Assembly (NCBI GenBank): GCA_963966185.1
Contig: CAWZYM010000283.1
Location: forward strand, 251,001 to 315,000
DNA length: 64,000 nucleotides
Direction of reading: 5' to 3'
From: Rhabditoides inermis
Lineage: Eukaryota > Nematoda > Chromadorea > Rhabditida > Rhabditidae
How positions within the stretch are numbered: the first letter of the stretch is position 1; each line of letters opens with the position of its first letter. Below, piece by piece: positions 13,540 through 27,670 of this stretch. The notes below the pieces were generated by a model, which saw only the letters and a program-made list of their open reading frames with translations, ran no database searches and was not told the DNA's origin. The translations under genes were made by a program, and so were the position numbers.

Positions 13540-15216
13540 TACCCCTCTTCAGTCTTCCCTGCCGGTATCCTACAGCCCGTCTTCTACAGCAAGGACTTCC
13601 CTTCGTCGATGAACTTTGGAGGTATCGATCGATATTATCGAATTATTGATTTATTGATTTTCAGGAATCGGCGTCGTCATCGGCCACGAGATCACGCACG
13701 GATTCGATGACAGGGGTGGGTGTTATTGTTTACTTGTTTGTTTATTTGTTTACTCGTTAGTTTACAGGCCGCCTCTACGACAATCTCGGCAACATCCGAC
13801 AGTGGTGGGACAACGTCACCATCGCCAAGTTCGAAAAGAAGGTATACGGTAGCTTTAATGGTACCCTCGTTGAAATGACGAACTGTGTAAATTATGTGGA
13901 TTATACGTTTATGCCAAATTACATTAAAGTCGATGCAATCCATGCTGTCTGCAGTCTCACTCGAGCATCCACTTCAATCCGAGTGAACCCCCCCCCCTAG
14001 AAAGAAGAAGGAGACATCCGATTTTATGCGCTCTTCCTTTAGAAAACCACTTGAGTGATTGCGTAGTTTTGTGCGGAAGTTGTACATGAACTTTGTTTAG
14101 GTTCTAAACCGAATTCGAGGAAATGATTAGTGAAAGAAAGTGCTCGATTCTACAGAACACATCAAGGCTATTTTAACCTTTGATCCTTTGAATTCAAATT
14201 TCAAAAGTCTAAATTCATGAAAAGTGTTCTAAACATTTCAATGTATTTTTCCAGGCCGAATGCATTGAGGAGCAATACTCTGGCTACGTCCTATCTCAAA
14301 TCAACATGCGGATCAATGGAAGGTTTGTCATGTGTCATTTGTGATAGTTGTTTTTTTTCGGTTTTATCGTCCTTTCATGTTTACAAAAAGAGCGATTAGT
14401 ATGGAAGGACACTGAAGAGAACGTTACTCATATTATGATAATTTTGATTATGCTAATTTTGCAGGAGCACCAAGGGAGAGAACATCGCTGACAACGGCGG
14501 ATTGAAACAGGCCTACAAGTGAGTTATTGTGATGATAGCCAAGGACTACGAGTGGGGAAAAATACGTATGTTTAAAAGTTTGTTTTTCAGCAAATTCAAG
14601 CTAGATGACCTAGCCAATAAGGGGACTGACCTACGGCTCTCGAGTACAAATTGCTAGCTGCTTACAAGGGGTCCATTACAAGGGGTCCGTTATCCATTAA
14701 CAAGGGGTCCGTTATCCTACGTTACGGCTTTACGCCTTCATCGTGGATGTGTATCAATACCTAAAACATGGTTAATTATGTTTGCTGTACACTATAATCT
14801 GAACACATAACAATAATATATACATTAATGATTTTGCACAATAGCACGTTTTCCTCATTTGAAAATTGTTTGATTTGATTTGAATAATGTATACGCTGTC
14901 GCATAGAAAGAAACATTATTCAACAGCAAACGGAGAGCTCGCGATTTGATGCGAAATTGATGATCGAAAAAAAAGCATTTCTCTCTCTCTCTCAATTTCT
15001 CTCAGTATTCATTTTTCCTCAACCATCAATGGTTGGTCATAGGGTATACTGCATTGGTCAACTATCAATGGTGGTAATATGAAATTAACTATTCGTTTGC
15101 ACTATACTACACACATTTCCGTGAATTTGTGAACGAAAAACAAAAACTTGGATAGCAAAGTCATGCATCCCCGTAAATGAACGCCATTGTCGGAATTGAG
15201 AATTTGTGTGCGCGAG

Positions 15217-15305
<89 letters not shown>

Positions 15306-16153
15306 GTCAGCCCTCTCCATTTTATAGCCAATACCCTCTCATTGCGCCTCTTTTGTGCTTCGTTGCCCTAGGCTGCCCTAAAAGTTTCAAACAACGTTTT
15401 CTGACCTACGAGAATAGCAAAATGTACTCCTCGTAATCATTTCAAGTGGTTTTGAGCGGTCGTTTTTTTAACGTTTTTGGAGGTATCATGTGAACGCAAA
15501 CTATAGAACTTCGTAGAACTTACTACAACTTTCACTCCTTTCATGGCAGAACCGAACTGGATTGGCATTTGTTGAACTTCGGGAAAAGTGTAACGGAAAA
15601 GTGTAGCATCACTCTTTTCAAGAAATCAGTAATAATCAGTAAATATAAAAAAAATGTTGGAACGAGGCTACTTACGATGGGACTTTCGCATGACCAATGA
15701 TGCTACTCAAACAATGATGTGTGGTAGATCAGTGAAGGAAAGTGCGACTGCCACAACAGATTCGGATTGCTTTAGTTCTACTCTCGCAATAAGGCCAATT
15801 TACCGGAATGAACTTGTTCTCTCGCGGTACAGTAATATCTAGTACTAGCGATAGTAGATAGTGCAATACGGAACGAAATTAGCATAGTATGCGTCAGAAG
15901 ACGGAACTCGAACAAATACGCGACAGTTCGATCTACATCGAAACGCTGCACGAAAGACGGTCCGAATGTAAATCTTTTAAAAGCTATGTAACATTTTCTG
16001 TAAAGTGGAAGCTACAACTCCAAACCACGTTTCATGTTCAATGTTTCAGGGCGTATAAGAAGTACGAGCAGTCGCACCCACGACCGCCGCGACTGCCCGG
16101 AGTCAACCTCACCCACGATCAACTGTTCTTCCTCAATTACGCGCAGGTATAAA

Positions 16154-16184
<31 letters not shown>

Positions 16185-16185
16185 C

Positions 16186-16227
<42 letters not shown>

Positions 16228-17891
16228 TAGAACAAGCTTTGTCTATAAGTTGCTTGCAATATTTTTCGTCACGCAAACGCGTGGAATGATTTGTAGATCT
16301 TCCATGGTTCAGGAGTATCACTTGTCGCTCTTTAGACTTTTAGGGAAATGAGAGCGTTCTGTGCTCATATTCTCTCCCCCCCTCTCCCCCCCTCTCTCTC
16401 TCTATCTCTCGCTGCGGGGGAGGATTCAAGAAACTTCGCATCCATTAAAACCCTCATTTCACATTCATAGTAGTAGAGTATCACACCACCCTCTCCCCCT
16501 CCCTTAGAAAGTAGCATGTCATCGCTGGCTCACCCCATCATAACATGCCCATGAGTACGAAAACCTTTTTTCTGAATTCACATTACACTTTTCGAGTTCT
16601 AAGTTTAGAACTAAGCTGTGCGAAATATGAATGTCCATAGATAATCAAAGAAAGTAAATCATACGTGACGTGATACAATGAGCCGTTCGCAGTTTCACGT
16701 CTAGAGATGAACTTGCCATCACTCTACTCTATCTAAAGTTTCCGTCATTTCTCCAGTTTAAATATCACTCATCGCGCGTCATGGCCGACTATGCACCGGT
16801 GGCGCGCAAGCAGCGGCGCAGTTTGAAGAGACGAATATTCATGTTGTGTACCGGGGATGCAGACTGCATGAAATATGGCCTATCCAACGAGCTTTTTTTA
16901 TTGTTGGTATTGCGTTTATCTCATTACTCATAGAGAGTAACAAGGATATAGCCGTACCAATTGTTCTGAGCCGAAAACAAGACAGAGCCTTGGATTATAA
17001 CGACTGTGAGACAGAGCCTTGGATTATAACAACTGTTATAACTGTGAGCTTGCGTGCAAATTGTGCTCCTGGAGAATCGGAGAGGACTTTATCCGATATT
17101 TTTCAGATCTGGTGTGGCACGATGAACGACAAAGAGGCGGTGCGGAAACTGCGCACCTCGGAGCACTCGCCCGGACCCATTCGGTACGTTCCACCAAACG
17201 TAATTTGCATCTCTATCACATTTGTATTACCATAACATATCACATTTGTATTACCGTAACATATCACATTTGTATTACCGTAACATCAATTATGCACAGA
17301 GTAGCGCCCCGGGAAGCGCTGTATTCCATCTCGTCGCGTCGGTGTTCAAATCGTATTCCGAAAAGCCGCAGGCATCTGCAAATCGCGAGGCTCGCTCCGG
17401 TTTTTGTCACTCAACGAGGCTCATTTTCGATTGCTAACACGCGGAGGGTCGCTTTTAGGCGTTTAGCCCGGGCGAAACGCGCCAGATTTGGCCAATAACA
17501 CCTTTCCGTCTTGGGGAATCGCGAGATTCGGCGAAACGAGTCCTATTACGGTGGGATGACGTGTAGGAGGAAGTCTTGAGCCGTTCGAGTGTGTGTGGGC
17601 GCTACTGTAGCCGCGGTCCAATAGTCTCTTCGAAACACTCCAGAATACGACTGTTCTGAATGCGTTGATATCTCAGCATAACACTTTTGTTCACAATGCT
17701 ATCAATGAAACTGGTCGACTCTCAAAAGAGTGATAGTGTGAAGGCGCACCAAGCGATCGAATCTTGAGTTCACACACACATTCCGTTTCAGAGTGAAGGG
17801 CCCGCTGTCGAACTCGGTGGACTTTGCGCAAGCCTACAACTGCCCTGCCGGCTCGCCCATGAACCCCGTTCACAAGTGTCGCGTGTGGTGA
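3037..17891 (+). CDS. M13 family zinc metallopeptidase (neprilysin/ECE-like), 25 exons
   Basis: Type II membrane ectopeptidase of the neprilysin family; members cut small extracellular peptides. Exons: 3037-3175, 4059-4142, 4186-4263, 4500-4604, 5425-5525, 5712-5816, 5986-6074, 6490-6577, 7033-7103, 7149-7215, 7443-7543, 10224-10330, 10698-10816, 11594-11692, 11963-12046, 12095-12192, 13391-13449, 13553-13621, 13665-13715, 13768-13841, 14255-14322, 14465-14518, 16050-16146, 17107-17183, 17792-17891. All junctions keep frame and give 727 residues, near the usual ~750. Seen: short cytoplasmic N-terminus, one hydrophobic helix (about 8-28), the CVSPGC and [12 protein letters not shown] start of the ectodomain, the NAFYSP substrate-binding motif (521-526), HEITH (562-566), the GENIADNGG third-ligand motif (E624, D628) and the C-terminal CRVW. 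All catalytic residues look intact. The start is the ATG before the membrane helix; the frame is open upstream, so a longer N-terminus is possible. Which neprilysin paralog it is cannot be told. Confidence 0.93.
4771..4811. repeat. (GA)n microsatellite in peptidase intron 4
   Basis: Pure GA run of about 40 bp, 166 bp after the donor of exon 4. Confidence 0.9.
5820..5984. repeat. (CT)n tract forming almost all of peptidase intron 6
   Basis: The 169-bp intron 5817-5985 is nearly all CT repeat, from just after the donor to the CCTAG acceptor. The repeat serves as the polypyrimidine tract. Confidence 0.92.
6414..6470. repeat. (GA)n microsatellite in peptidase intron 7
   Basis: GA-rich repeat ending 20 bp before the acceptor of exon 8, an unusual purine tract where pyrimidines are expected; a short TCTTTCCAG provides the acceptor. 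Confidence 0.9.
6583..6700. repeat. Compound (CT)n-(TA)n microsatellite in peptidase intron 8
   Basis: A CT run from about 6583 is followed by about 50 bp of alternating TA (6638-6689) and a further CT stretch. A second CT run lies at 6964-7016, ending just before exon 9. Confidence 0.92.
7822..8172. mobile_element. Non-autonomous DNA transposon (MITE) with TTAA flanks
   Basis: The ends are inverted repeats of about 20 bp: AGGCACAGTGGCGACTTATT at the left and its near-complement AATAAGTCGCCACTGTTCCT at the right. TTAA directly flanks both sides (7818-7821 and 8173-8176), the target type of piggyBac-like elements. At 351 bp it has no transposase frame. A tRNA-like stretch on the minus strand (about 7895-7960) lies inside. 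The superfamily is inferred from the TTAA alone. Confidence 0.7.
8484..8545. repeat. (CT)n microsatellite
   Basis: CT repeat of about 60 bp with single TTT interruptions inside peptidase intron 11. Confidence 0.92.
9050..9130 (+). other. tRNA-like sequence (possible SINE head)
   Basis: A box-like TGGTGCAGTGGCAAGAG is followed about 30 bp later by a perfect B box, GGGTTCGATCTCC. There is no complete acceptor stem, so this is a tRNA-derived repeat rather than a tRNA gene. Confidence 0.5.
9223..9459 (+). repeat. Left arm of large inverted repeat with tRNA-like end
   Basis: About 237 bp that recur in reverse complement at 9711-9955 with very high identity and one 8-bp length difference. The inner end (9394-9459) is tRNA-Ser/Leu-like: A box TGGCCGAATGGC, B box GGTTCGATTCC with a GCGGG/CCCGC T stem, then TTTTTT. 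The 3' acceptor strand cannot pair, so it is a tRNA-derived pseudogene or SINE part. Confidence 0.8.
9711..9955 (-). repeat. Right arm of large inverted repeat with tRNA-like end
   Basis: Reverse complement of 9223-9459, separated by a 250-bp spacer. Its tRNA-like part is at 9711-9776 on the minus strand, so the two tRNA-like units converge. Transcripts of the intron could fold into a hairpin stem of more than 230 bp. Confidence 0.8.
10625..10679. repeat. (GA)n microsatellite in peptidase intron 12
   Basis: GA repeat of 55 bp ending 18 bp before the acceptor of exon 13. Confidence 0.92.
11468..11580. repeat. Short tandem repeat, period about 45-48 bp, three units
   Basis: The motif GTGCTCACACGAGAGAA(T/C)C occurs three times just before exon 14 of the peptidase gene (starting near 11468, 11516 and 11559), each followed by a related A/G-rich spacer. 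Confidence 0.7.
12679..12693. repeat. Poly-G run
   Basis: Fifteen consecutive G in peptidase intron 16, set in a G/C-rich block (12628-12740). Confidence 0.85.
12790..12870 (+). other. tRNA-like sequence (possible SINE head)
   Basis: GTTGTGGTTAGCGATTGCGC resembles a D-arm/A box, and GAGTTCGGTTCC matches a B box about 35 bp later. The flanks do not form an acceptor stem. Confidence 0.45.
13072..13365. mobile_element. TA-flanked foldback MITE in peptidase intron 16
   Basis: Inverted arms of about 110 bp begin TCTTTTAAAAGGACTTCC and end in the complement, with a TA dinucleotide on each side (13070-13071, 13366-13367), as left by Tc1/mariner-type insertion. The arms are almost perfect complements around a central spacer of about 65 bp. 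It has no coding capacity. The termini are shared with the element at 31762-32082. Confidence 0.8.
13455..13535. repeat. (CT)n tract filling peptidase intron 17
   Basis: The 103-bp intron 13450-13552 is nearly all CT repeat; acceptor CCCCTCTTCAG. Confidence 0.92.
15219..15306. repeat. (CT)n microsatellite in peptidase intron 22
   Basis: CT repeat grading into CTTT/CTCTTT units. Confidence 0.92.
16155..16223. repeat. (CT)n microsatellite in peptidase intron 23
   Basis: CT repeat starting 9 bp after the donor of exon 23. Confidence 0.92.
16980..17286. repeat. Short tandem duplications in peptidase intron 23 and after exon 24
   Basis: A 29-bp unit (ACAGAGCCTTGGATTATAAC core) occurs twice at 16981-17040. 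A 24-bp unit (ATCACATTTGTATTACCGTA core) occurs three times at about 17215-17286. They lie on either side of exon 24. Confidence 0.75.
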
Positions 17892-18024
17892 TTGGAGATG
17901 AGAGCGGCACCCTAATTTGCGCCCGGCCCCCGCCCCGTCGCCGTCGCCGCGCGCCGGCCCCCTTATATTCCCCGGCCGACCCCGCCCCTCCTCACTCCAT
18001 ACTCACTCACGCATACACATAGCT

Positions 18025-20958
<2,934 letters not shown>

Positions 20959-22187
20959 ACGTTCACCCTACCGTAACCCGCCCGCCGCGTGCCGCCAAAG
21001 AGCCAATAATGCATCCCTCAACCAATAATGCATGTTCTACTTATCGTCGTCCGCAAAGTATATTTCGACATAGAGTGTCCGTGAGCCTGCTGTGATTCGT
21101 GTATTCCAACGTTGAGAGAGAAAGCCCCCCGAATGTTTGCTGCTGTGAGTTCGCCCCTACCACATTTGCCCCCGATAAAACATCTTTGTTATAATGAAGT
21201 TTTTTCTCTCTGAAATACGGAACTGAGGGAGACCATGATTCCGTGGAATCCGTGGAATCCACGGATTTGGGTCATCGCGGATGAACAGTACTGTACTGCC
21301 ACATGTGAGCAAGGCAGCACTAGGCAGTTTTTTTCTCCCTCTATTTTTTTTTCTTGTTCAGATTAGATACTTGATAATACTTGATATGTTCGTGAAGGAC
21401 AGAAAAGTTCTTGAGATTCTGATGTGTCTACAAATAGCATGCATACAAATATCTTATGCCTGGAGAATGATGATCGCCAATATTTTAGAAAATCATGAAC
21501 GAAAATAATGCAACGATAGAGTATGGGATAAAAAGTAGCTGCTACTACTACCGCAATACATAACTGGGAGATATACTGTCACATGTGAGCAAGGCTGCAC
21601 TAGGCAGTTTTTTTTCTCTCCCATCTCTGATTTTTTTTCATAACTTGTTCAGATTAGATACTTGATAATACTCATGCAAGAATCGAGGAGGAGGCAATGA
21701 AAATGAAAGATCATGAAATAACAAACGAAATGACAAAAGGGAATCATTTTTTCGACCTACACCAAAAAGAAGTTCACAAAAAAACACATATTTCTTGATA
21801 TTCAAATCATGCATCTAGTGGGTTTGCCTGGTGATCATATCCGTCTTCGAGTGTATATAAGACGAGTCGCACGTTGGTTTCGAGCAGTGCTTCTTGGACT
21901 GCAGCCCACTTCGCATCCGTAAGGTTCTAGAAATCATGTGACATGAGCCGAGTGGCTTACCGTATCAAGTTGGAAAGTATTCTCGACTTGATACGGACTT
22001 GATACGGTAGGATACGGTAGGTCGAGGATACGGTAGGTTATTATTAGGCATCGGTAATAATCTAGAAATCATGTGACATGAGCCGAGAGGCTTGTTCACC
22101 ATTACTTTCTTATCACTACTTTCTCTAGTATTTTGTCAAAATTGCTATCAACTGCTGCACATCGGTGCTATACTAGCCTGGACCGTC
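20959..22187. other. Intergenic region with local duplications
   Basis: No gene recognised. A block of about 95 bp (ACATGTGAGCAAGGC.GCACTAGGCAG ... TTCAGATTAGATACTTGATAATAC) occurs at about 21300-21382 and again at about 21581-21673. A 30-bp block (CTAGAAATCATGTGACATGA core) occurs near 21927 and 22061, separated by GATACGGTAGG mini-repeats. Confidence 0.65.
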
Positions 22188-22713
22188 CTACTAGGAAACT
22201 AGAATCTGACCCCCGTCCTAGTAGGAAACTAGAATGGGTTTCGGAAACTAGGAGACTAGTTAGTCGACTATATAGGACAGCTGCTTGTATCGCCTACATA
22301 GTTGACTAGATAGTCGACTATGTAGGAAGAAAACATAATTTTATAATATTCATCAAAATAATATAAATGTCATCAAAAGAGTGCTCTTGTTGATGCGTTT
22401 TAGTTTTTGAGTATTCACACATGTTCTTGATCAAAAAACTGGATCGTGGAAGTGCTAAGCGTATATTTCTTGCTGCGGGATTGTGTTCTCAAAAGAGACG
22501 TTCCTGCCGTCGTGCCCAGATAGCGCAGTGGTAAGAGTGCAGAATAGTAAACATGTAATAAATGGTAGATCGTAAGTTCAAATCTTGTCGTTCCCTCCTA
22601 TATAGTCGCCTAGAATCTCTCCTACATAGTGCACTACGGTTATTCATATAGGTGCCTAGATCAGTGGTTCTAGTAGCCTATATAGGACAGATTCTAGGCC
22701 GCCTAGTAGTGGG
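22188..22713. mobile_element. CTAG-rich element with imperfect terminal inverted repeats
   Basis: The left end CTACTAGGAAACTAGAATCTG and the reverse complement of the right end CTACTAGGCGGCCTAGAATCTG are imperfect terminal repeats about 500 bp apart. Between them lie several TAGTCGACTA palindromes, TATAGGACAG repeats, and a tRNA-like stretch at 22515-22590 (AGATAGCGCAGTGGTAAGAG ... AGTTCAAATC). No protein is encoded. The superfamily is unknown and the boundaries are approximate. Confidence 0.5.
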
Positions 22714-22719
22714 GGTTCA

Positions 22720-22828
22720 GCCGAGTAAGTAGGTAATTAGTAAATCATACAACATACATCATACCATCATACTATCATACCATCATACCATCATACCATC
22801 ATACCATCATACAACCAAACAACCATAC
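22720..22828 (+). mobile_element. LINE 3' tail fragment ending in (CATCATAC)n
   Basis: ATTAGTAAATCATACAACAT followed by repeated ATACCATC matches, in reverse complement, the tail just beyond the LINE coding remnant at 30530-30660. This is probably a heavily 5'-truncated copy of the same LINE. Its simple-repeat tail is interrupted by the LTR element and seems to continue at 28540-28572. Confidence 0.6.
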
Positions 22829-22830
22829 AG

Positions 22831-23614
22831 TGACGAGCGGAAGCGCCAGCTCATGCAAATAGCGATAAAACACACGAGCTGCTGCCAGTGACGAGCGGAA
22901 GGGTGTGCGAGGAACAGAGGCTTGTATGTGTTTGTGAGAACTAGCAGCTAGACAAGAACACGTAAGAGAAGAGAGTTTATGATAGAGCATGTGAGAACCG
23001 ATCAATACAATTAGAGCACAAACAATGTGGGAGTCTCAGATGAGAACTAATGACTCTCATGAGAACTCCGGAATGAGAACTGTCCAATGGGTTGGGTGAT
23101 CCCCTTATATACTGGTCTGTGGGGGCGGGTCGATCTACCCGGTTGATACGCAGTCTGGGTGATAGCACATGGAATGGAGAGAGTGCATGACGAGGCAATG
23201 GGGGCCAACGGATGGGGTGTGTTGGTAGATCAGGGGCGGATGGGCCAATCACTGATGTAAGGGGGCGGGGCGCTGGATCTAGCGGGCACGCCCTAATGTC
23301 CTGGGGCTGCCGGGTTACTGTAGCTCGGATGAGTGACGGCGTGCGAGAGAGGCGAGCACGGCGGCGTCGCGGCAGCTCCCGTCTTCCATGGCTCCATCTC
23401 GGCTCTGCTCTTCTCGGTCTCGGTTGGTGTAGTTCCCACCTGGAATAGCCACTCTTTGGTCCCTTTCACTCCCAGGCACTACGTACGTAGGGCTGGTACC
23501 GCGCCTCTGTCGGTACCGCGCCTCTGTCGGTACCGCGCCTCTGTCGGTTAAGAAGCCCTGTTGTCCCAGCCTACAAGACGAGTGCACACATAGTGAACCT
23601 CACACTATGTGACA
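22831..23614 (-). repeat. 3' LTR (element orientation)
   Basis: 784 bp, with three copies of the 17-bp minisatellite GGTACCGCGCCTCTGTC at about 23496-23549. Confidence 0.85.
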
Positions 23615-24806
23615 TCTCCCCACCTTTTACCAAGTCGAAGCGTCCACGATTCGACTGAAGGTGTCCACTTTGCACTCGTCGAAGAATCTTCTCCGTCCGA
23701 TCGTCTGTTTCTCGATTCCTAAAGGAGAGAGAATTAGACCAAATTCTAATATCTATACCATTTCAATCCGCTCAACTGTACACGATTGCAGGATATATGG
23801 AAAGAATGATAGGAGTAAATAAAGAAGGAAATACACCTTTCTTTTCGCCTCACTTCTGTAACTATTAAAATAGATAAGAAAGCAGTATTCGACACTACGG
23901 CCGATTTTAATCGAAAGTGAATATATAAACAACACTGTTTACAAAAAAAAGTAAAAAAAGACATACCTGTCCAGCGAGATCCTGTTGAGAGAGCGTCTCC
24001 TCAGTCCATTTGCTGTGTACGTTGTCTGGATAAACTTGTTCATTCCCGCGCGAATTAGTCGAGGCGATTCCGCGTACTTTGTGAAACGTATCCTCTTCAG
24101 AAGACAGCTTCTCCTGAATTTTCCGATAAAGTTAAAGAGAAAACAAAAAAGACAAAGGTAGTCTACACTCCAGTACAACTAAGGTAATATTCTACATTGT
24201 GATTACTGTATACACTCTACAGTACCCCAATACCTGGTGACTGTCGAGTCGTCTCCCGGCCGGTCATCTCCGGTCCGTCCGCCAGTCAGCATACTGCCGC
24301 TGTGACCCGGTGTGAGGTGCGCGTCGCTTCTTTCCGCGAGAATGTCAGCCATCTGCCTGTCCTCAAGAAAAAAGTATGAATAAATGGATTATTGATTGAT
24401 TGAAATCAATCGAGACCAATCGTGTCGCCGTAATGATACTATAGTACTACATGTCTTTCGACATTCAAAGACAATGTGTCTCATCTGTCGATGCTTCAAC
24501 CGAAAAAATCGATTTCGCCATTGTAGCTTGGCAAACGCTGTTCCGCTCGCTTTGCGCGTTGCGTAACAAGATCGAGAATGCAAAGACTCACGCTTCAGTT
24601 ACTTCTCGAAAGCTTCACATAGAACTAGCTTTGTATACTCAGCTATACAGTCCTGACTAGAGTGTACCTGTACTCACCTGTCCCGAGTCCCGTCGTCCTT
24701 CCCGTGTGAAGATCGGAAGTGCGATGGCATCCGTACCTGGAATACTGTTCTGATTAGACAGTTTCTGTCCGCAATCGATTGGCTTACGAGTCCAACCGCT
24801 AAATAC
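23571..24806 (-). other. String of short open segments with splice-like borders inside the LTR element
   Basis: On the minus strand, open segments with AG before and GT after lie at 24806-24678, 24356-24234, 24113-23967 and 23718 onward. One phase (1 base carried in, 2 out) stays open through all four and stops at 23573-23571 inside the 3' LTR. Another phase (0) is open through segments 1, 3 and 4, stopping at 23607-23605, but is closed in segment 2. The products are hydrophilic and match no family I recognise. Because two phases are open, coding status is unproven; what is seen is the regular GT/AG spacing with frame agreement. Confidence 0.35.
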
Positions 24807-27670
24807 CTGAAAAAAAAACAATTTCATCTGTCTCGAGAGAGAGAGAAATAGAGAGAGAGAGAGAGCGTGCTCTGAGGCATCTCACCTTACCAGTCACTCT
24901 ACCACTTCTCTGTCCGTTCTTTCTCCGCTTTGCCTACGCAAAAAGAGAGATACCAACAAAAAACACAGTGCGAGTTGAACCACTACGGATTCGGAAGTTA
25001 CATTCAGACACCATAAACCAATAAAACTATTGTACGTCTACTCTGAAACTGTAAAGTAATTCACTTCGCTACAATAACAACTACCGTATACCTAAAGCGA
25101 ATACACCTTGGCCACTACAAGTGAAAGTGATAACATGTCAACGAGTGAATGTTCAAAACACTAGTGCGCACCTGTACTCCAAGCGAGTCTGTCTGCCTTG
25201 TCCGGCTGCTCCATCTTGGCAAACTCGAAGTGCGGCGAGATCATCTGCGCCCGCGTCTTCTTCTTCCGCGGTCGACCTGGATGAGTTATCCCCAGTCCAG
25301 TACTGTCCATCCCGCTAACTACGGTATATCAAACAAATGAAATAATGATAAGATACTAACCGTGTCCGTCCGGTTCTCCTCGAGAATCGACGCTTCCAGC
25401 CCTGACTTGTCCGCTCTTCCGCGCAACTTGTCGCCTGCTGCCCTGCCGTTGCAGTTGTTGATCGTAGATGAGAGACGACCTCCTCTACAAAAATGTCCCA
25501 ATAGCTCTACCTGACAGGGAGAAAACAAAGAATGCAACTCACATATCTGCTCGCACTTGAGCGATCGCAGCCTATGTACTACCGGCTCTTTCCGGACTCC
25601 AAAATCGTTGTCCGAAAATCGTAAATTTCGAGAAAATACGTTTTCACGCCAAAACAACTACGTTGCACCTTGTTTACCAACAAATGGAATTGAAGGCAAT
25701 CCACTGTCTACCTGTACTGCTGGCTATTACAGCAATAGTACAGTCTGCTACACCGTGTTACACAGTACACCAATTCGCTAGGGAACTACAACCAAACCCG
25801 GTCCTACCGTAATCCCTGCGATCTCTCGCTCCTCAGGGTCTGAATCATCGCAAAGACGTCCGCGTTGCCGACCTCGGCTCTTGCGAAGCGTGCTGGGTGC
25901 GTGCATTGAAGCACAGCACAAATATCGAGCCGCTGCTAGCCTCCCATACGGCTGCGCTGCTGGTGGAAGAGGCCTGGCCGAGCCTTTGCCGTGTTGAATG
26001 ACTACAAAAGAGTAGACTGTACTCGCCCGCAACGCTGATCAGGCGCTGCTACCGATTTTGTCAATTAGACAATTTCGGCGCTTTCCCCGACTTCCCCTTG
26101 TTATCAATTCGTTTTCAGCAATCCACTGATACTGTATTCCCCGCTACGGTCCTTCGCCGCCCACGCCAGTCGCGGTACGAATTCACTCATTCCCTGCCAT
26201 TGCATAGAATGCGCTGGGCGGAAGAAATATTATAAAAACCCAATAATATCGAGAGAGTAGCACCTTCTCGACCCCTAAGATCGGACCTCGGTCGAAATCT
26301 GTACAGAGAGACACTGTACAGCAACGAACGTTGCGTTAAACTTCATTACGCTAAATCACACTGGTTTTACTATCTCTTCCTGTCCGAAATGAAATGTTTT
26401 GCTAGTAGCATCCAGTCAGCAGTGTGAAACTGATAAAGACCACTCTGCGCCGTTTTATCGTGCGCTTTCAACCTCCCTAACGGGGGCGCGTCTCTTTAGG
26501 GCACGGGTTACTGTGTCTCCCGTCCTCTCATGCGATGCTACCTCGCCACTACATTACCAAAGTGGGAGTGTGTAAAAAGTACACTTGAGGGTTGGTGAAG
26601 TCCTCCTCCTGATGGCGCTTACCACTGCCCGACCCATCTACCTGCCGTCTCTTTTCAGGTCACCGCGCGCATAAAAAAACCGGAATAGTGGCCGAAACTA
26701 TGCAGCAAAGCACTTTACCCTTGAGGCGTTTCGCACTCTCCTATTTCCTTCCGTTTGCTTTTGCTCTTCCTTCTGCAGTAAGGTTTTGTATTCCCGTTAC
26801 TCACATTCTTGTGTGCGCTGTACCCCCTGCTCTTCCCGCGCGATCGCTCGAGGCAATATCTCCGCTGGGAGTGTGATAGGGCAGTAAGACGCAACAACGT
26901 GCATCAACAAGAAGACACGAGACATTGAGGGCAATAGTATGCACAACGGCAAAACAAGACAAGACAGAAACTTGTGAGAGATCGAAAGAACATCTTCTTT
27001 TCGAAACTCTTCTTTCTTCTCGGCTGTTTCTTGGCGCCAGCCGCTGCATTCCCCGTGCGCTCCGGTCTCAGGTTGACCACTTGATCGTTCTCTGAGCGCG
27101 TGAATGTTCGCACTCCTGTTCGATCAACAGACAGTTTTTTGAGATCTCAGAGCGAGTTGGCGCACTACGTGCCCCCAAGGAGACAGACATGAGAGAGTTC
27201 AAACTCACCAATCTCCGCTTGAGACGCATGCAAACCAATCGAACCCGATAAACTTCTGGTCGAACAGCTTCTCTTTTTCGAGATTATGGCACCTTACCTT
27301 ATGCTCATACTCGTTCACAAATACAACACAAAACACAATACAACACAATACCGCGGTGGATCGAAAACGCTATAGGCGAGAAATCAATGTGCGAAAGAAC
27401 AGAGACAAACCAACACGCATGCGGCGGCTGGGTGTTGTTTTGATCACAGAGGTCAGTGAAGGGGGGAACCATATTAATAGGAACCGCGCGACACCTCTCA
27501 GTGCGATCAATACGCGGGTCAGGCGGAGAGAGAGAAGCTCTCCCCACCCTCACACGCGATTACAACAAATGACGCAATACACATGAAATCAACGCGAAAT
27601 AGATAAACACGAGCTGACAATCAGTGATGAACGGAAGTCAGAACATGAAAATGCACTCGCTGCATACCAG

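Noticed and set aside
22799..23587. Host protein-coding genes in the paired 90- and 91-residue frames at 22.8-23.6 kb and 27.6-28.5 kb
   Set aside because: They lie within the two LTRs and are duplicated only because the LTRs are; no domain is recognisable.
24234..27113. Reverse transcriptase or integrase gene inside the LTR element
   Set aside because: No YxDD, HHCC or D,D-35-E pattern was seen in any frame; the pieces are too short and match no pol domain.
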